A stretch of DNA of 5,841 bases. It comes from JAXHUK01 sp034189725. Lineage in GTDB: Bacteria; Chloroflexota; Dehalococcoidia; SZUA-161. The stretch is taken from positions 1 through 5,841 of the forward strand of contig JAXHUK010000105.1 of the NCBI GenBank assembly GCA_034189725.1, read 5' to 3'. Of this stretch, positions 3,881 through 5,841 are shown piece by piece. Under the pieces are notes generated by a model that was not told where the DNA came from, did not search any database, and saw only the letters and a list, made by a program, of their open reading frames with translations. Every line of letters begins with the position of its first letter. Position 1 is the first letter of the stretch. The translations under genes were made by a program, and so were the position numbers.

Positions 3881-5841
3881 GGATATCATCTCCTAAAGGT
3901 ATTTGCGCCACGATCGTCGTTCCTTTACCCAGTTTAGATTCAATATCCAACGAACCTGATAACAAAACGATCCTTTCCTGCATACCACGTAGACCCCAAC
4001 CTCCATCAAGCCCTGGTTCTTCCAAGACCGAACCAGGGACAAAACCTTTACCATTGTCTTGAATGATTAGTTCAAGAGTACTGTCTACTATCGAAAGCTT
4101 TACTTCTACTTTAGAAGCCTTGGAATGCCTCACTATGTTTGTGAATGCCTCCTGTGCCACTCTAAACACAGTTACCTCGATCTCCGTCGGCAATCGCTGC
4201 TTCAGAGTATCCAGTTCGAGATTGATGTCAATATTAGCGCCTCCCAGATTCTGCTTGGCATACCACCGTATCGCTGGTACCAGACCAAGATCATCCAGTA
4301 CCGCAGGGCGCAGTTCCAGAATCACCTTCCGAATCTGAGATAGAACATCGTGTGCCATTCTGTTGGTCTCAAGGAATTTCTCCTGCTCCTCTTTCATATC
4401 TTCAGGTAGTGAAGCGGCTGCCATTGAGGTGCTCATCATCAGAGCGGTTATAGCCTGCCCGGCTTCATCATGCAGCTCTCGTGCAACTCGCTTACGCTCC
4501 TCTTCCTGAGCAGTAATGAGTTTTCTCAGTAGTTCGCCACGGCCTCGTTCCCTATGCCGTAATTCCTGATACAGACGATCTTTTTCTATAGTAACCGCAA
4601 TCTGGTCCGCCAGCGTCTGGGTTAAAGAAACATCCATTGCCTGCAGATCAGCCACATCGAACAAGCTCAATATGCCCATAAGGACTTCTCCTAAAAACAG
4701 GGGGGCGCAGACTATATTACTGGAATGTGTGAGCCCGCTCCTAGCCTTTTCAAGATTATCCCTGTTGATAATACTTATACTTTCTTCGAGATCCTCCACC
4801 TCATGCACTGCACAAATAGCTGCAGCCTCATCCACGCGAGTTGCAGCGCCTGCTATCCACTCCTCAGGTTGCAAACTAACCTGTGAAAGAGGCTCAGCAT
4901 CACATCCAAAGCTAGCTTCAACTGAAAATCGGAGCTCATCTCTGTGATATAAGAACAGAATCCCTGCCGCGCCCGGGAGAATTACAGATAGTGCATTCAT
5001 AACTCTTTGTAGCTTATTATGCAGGTTATCGGTTGAGCTAAGTATCTGGGCACATTGAACCAGAGTGGATAGCCCCACATTATTACGCACTAACTGCCCT
5101 TCCTTCTTTGCCAACAGAAACATCATGTTATTGAAATCCTCGCCTATTGCCGTGATCTCGTCACGTTGGCAATTCTTCTGATAAACCGGACAACCTACAT
5201 GAGTGAACCGTTCTGGATTCTCATCCGTGGCAAAAATACCTGCTACTTGCCAACATCGTAGATTTTCTGATTTGTAAGCAGGGCAATCAACCTTCTCACA
5301 ATTCTTCTCCTCCCAGCACTTTACCAGATACGGATTCTCAAACCAGACCTCGAAGCCACTCGCAATAGCTTTGTTGAGCAATTGATGAATCTCAGCACTC
5401 GCCTCCCTCAGTTTTCTGGTTGATAGTGCATTATCAATACCAATACCTATTTCATCACTCATCGCCGTAAGCAAACGCAGCGTCTCCGGTTTAATATCGT
5501 CAAGATTTGTACCGTATAGTATGATTACCCCCAGCGTCTTTCCTTTAGAACGCAGTGGAGCAACAGCGTAGGCTTTATCCTCTAAATTTTCACCAGTTAA
5601 TTCTTCAATTGCTGTACCGAAAAGAAGCCCATTGATCACAACCGGGTTTCCTGACGCTATGATCTGGCTGAAAACTTCGGTATGCGGGTCCAGGATTTGC
5701 AAGTTATCAGGGGCCTCTCCCAACTCCCCTCGTCGTGCAGCAACGGCTAACTTGCTACCGATCTCGTCCAGCAAATAGATCGCCCCACCCTCTGCCTCCA
5801 TGATAACCACTGTCTTCTCTAAAACATCAGGGACCTGGAAC
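3873..5841 (-). CDS. GAF-GAF sensor histidine kinase (HisKA_3), N-terminus cut off
   Basis: This is a two-component sensor kinase of the NarX/DegS-like class. The reading frame stays open to the window edge (…FQVPDVLEKTVVIMEAEGGAIYLLDE), so the start is missing; a GTG at 5810 is internal to a GAF domain. Numbering from that GTG, GAF 1 covers about 1-127 and a cysteine-rich insert about 160-215 (Cys165, 171, 176, 186, 207, 214). GAF 2 covers about 245-408, followed by a charged helical linker. The HisKA_3 dimerisation region (about 428-500) carries the phospho-acceptor His447 in VARELHDEAGQA. The HATPase domain (about 543-640) shows N-box Asn558 (EAFTNIVRH), the DNGKGF box at 585-590, WGLRGMQER at 605-613 and GKGTT at 628-632. 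No transmembrane segment appears in the visible 655 residues, so a cytoplasmic sensor is likely unless one lies upstream. It overlaps the NarL-type regulator by 8 bp, its probable phosphotransfer partner. The signal is unknown; the GAF domains and cysteines suggest redox, metal or a small ligand. Confidence 0.95.
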   Translation of the reverse strand, partial: FQVPDVLEKTVVIMEAEGGAIYLLDEIGSKLAVAARRGELGEAPDNLQILDPHTEVFSQIIASGNPVVINGLLFGTAIEELTGENLEDKAYAVAPLRSKGKTLGVIILYGTNLDDIKPETLRLLTAMSDEIGIGIDNALSTRKLREASAEIHQLLNKAIASGFEVWFENPYLVKCWEEKNCEKVDCPAYKSENLRCWQVAGIFATDENPERFTHVGCPVYQKNCQRDEITAIGEDFNNMMFLLAKKEGQLVRNNVGLSTLVQCAQILSSTDNLHNKLQRVMNALSVILPGAAGILFLYHRDELRFSVEASFGCDAEPLSQVSLQPEEWIAGAATRVDEAAAICAVHEVEDLEESISIINRDNLEKARSGLTHSSNIVCAPLFLGEVLMGILSLFDVADLQAMDVSLTQTLADQIAVTIEKDRLYQELRHRERGRGELLRKLITAQEEERKRVARELHDEAGQAITALMMSTSMAAASLPEDMKEEQEKFLETNRMAHDVLSQIRKVILELRPAVLDDLGLVPAIRWYAKQNLGGANIDINLELDTLKQRLPTEIEVTVFRVAQEAFTNIVRHSKASKVEVKLSIVDSTLELIIQDNGKGFVPGSVLEEPGLDGGWGLRGMQERIVLLSGSLDIESKLGKGTTIVAQIPLGDDIHD
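3889..3894 (-). promoter_or_regulatory. Shine-Dalgarno that decides the regulator start
   Basis: Read on the minus strand this is AGGAGA, nine bases before the ATG at 3880 and inside the 3' end of the kinase gene. Because it touches the alternative ATG at 3889, it favours the shorter, 222-residue product. Confidence 0.55.

Noticed and set aside
1..5841. CRISPR array, tRNA, rRNA, insertion sequence or attachment site
   Set aside because: No regularly spaced repeats, transposase-like frames, terminal inverted repeats or tRNA-like sequences were seen on reading both strands.

Overview
The window carries two functional blocks from a bacterium that makes c-type cytochromes with the System I (Ccm) machinery. 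A ccmB-ccmC-ccmD run, a secreted multiheme cytochrome with paired CXXCH motifs, and a GAF-type HisKA_3 kinase with a NarL-type regulator suggest an anaerobic or facultative respirer of intermediate GC content. Chloroflexota or a deltaproteobacterium-like lineage would fit, but this is a guess: there is no rRNA or other taxonomic marker here.

Layout. Positions 1-473 hold the C-terminal half of the heme-exporter permease CcmB. The sequence just upstream of its readable part (1 to about 77) has stops in the CcmB frame, so the gene looks broken or mis-sequenced. CcmC (571-1251) follows, then a 46-residue CcmD (1264-1404), each with a strong Shine-Dalgarno. A 219-bp gap contains a good sigma-70-like promoter (TTGACC-17-TATTAT) leading into a secreted multiheme cytochrome c (1624-2622), which is closed by an 11-bp GC-rich hairpin. 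A stand-alone receiver-domain response regulator follows on the + strand (2787-3152). It converges, across a shared hairpin, on a minus-strand two-component pair: a NarL/FixJ-type regulator (3880-3212) preceded by its overlapping sensor kinase (5841-3873), whose N-terminus runs off the window.

How the parts may work together. CcmB/C/D move and handle heme on the membrane for cytochrome c maturation, and the neighbouring cytochrome is an obvious client. The kinase has two GAF domains separated by a six-cysteine insert and no membrane segment in the visible part, which suggests a cytoplasmic redox, metal or small-ligand sensor. It overlaps its NarL-like partner by 8 bp. The convergent lone receiver is 53% identical, without gaps, to the receiver of that partner, so it may compete for phosphate from the same kinase. 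A regulatory link between the signalling genes and the cytochrome/Ccm block is inferred from position only. No mobile element, CRISPR array, tRNA or rRNA was seen. No gene-free stretch exceeds 300 bases; the longest is 1405-1623.
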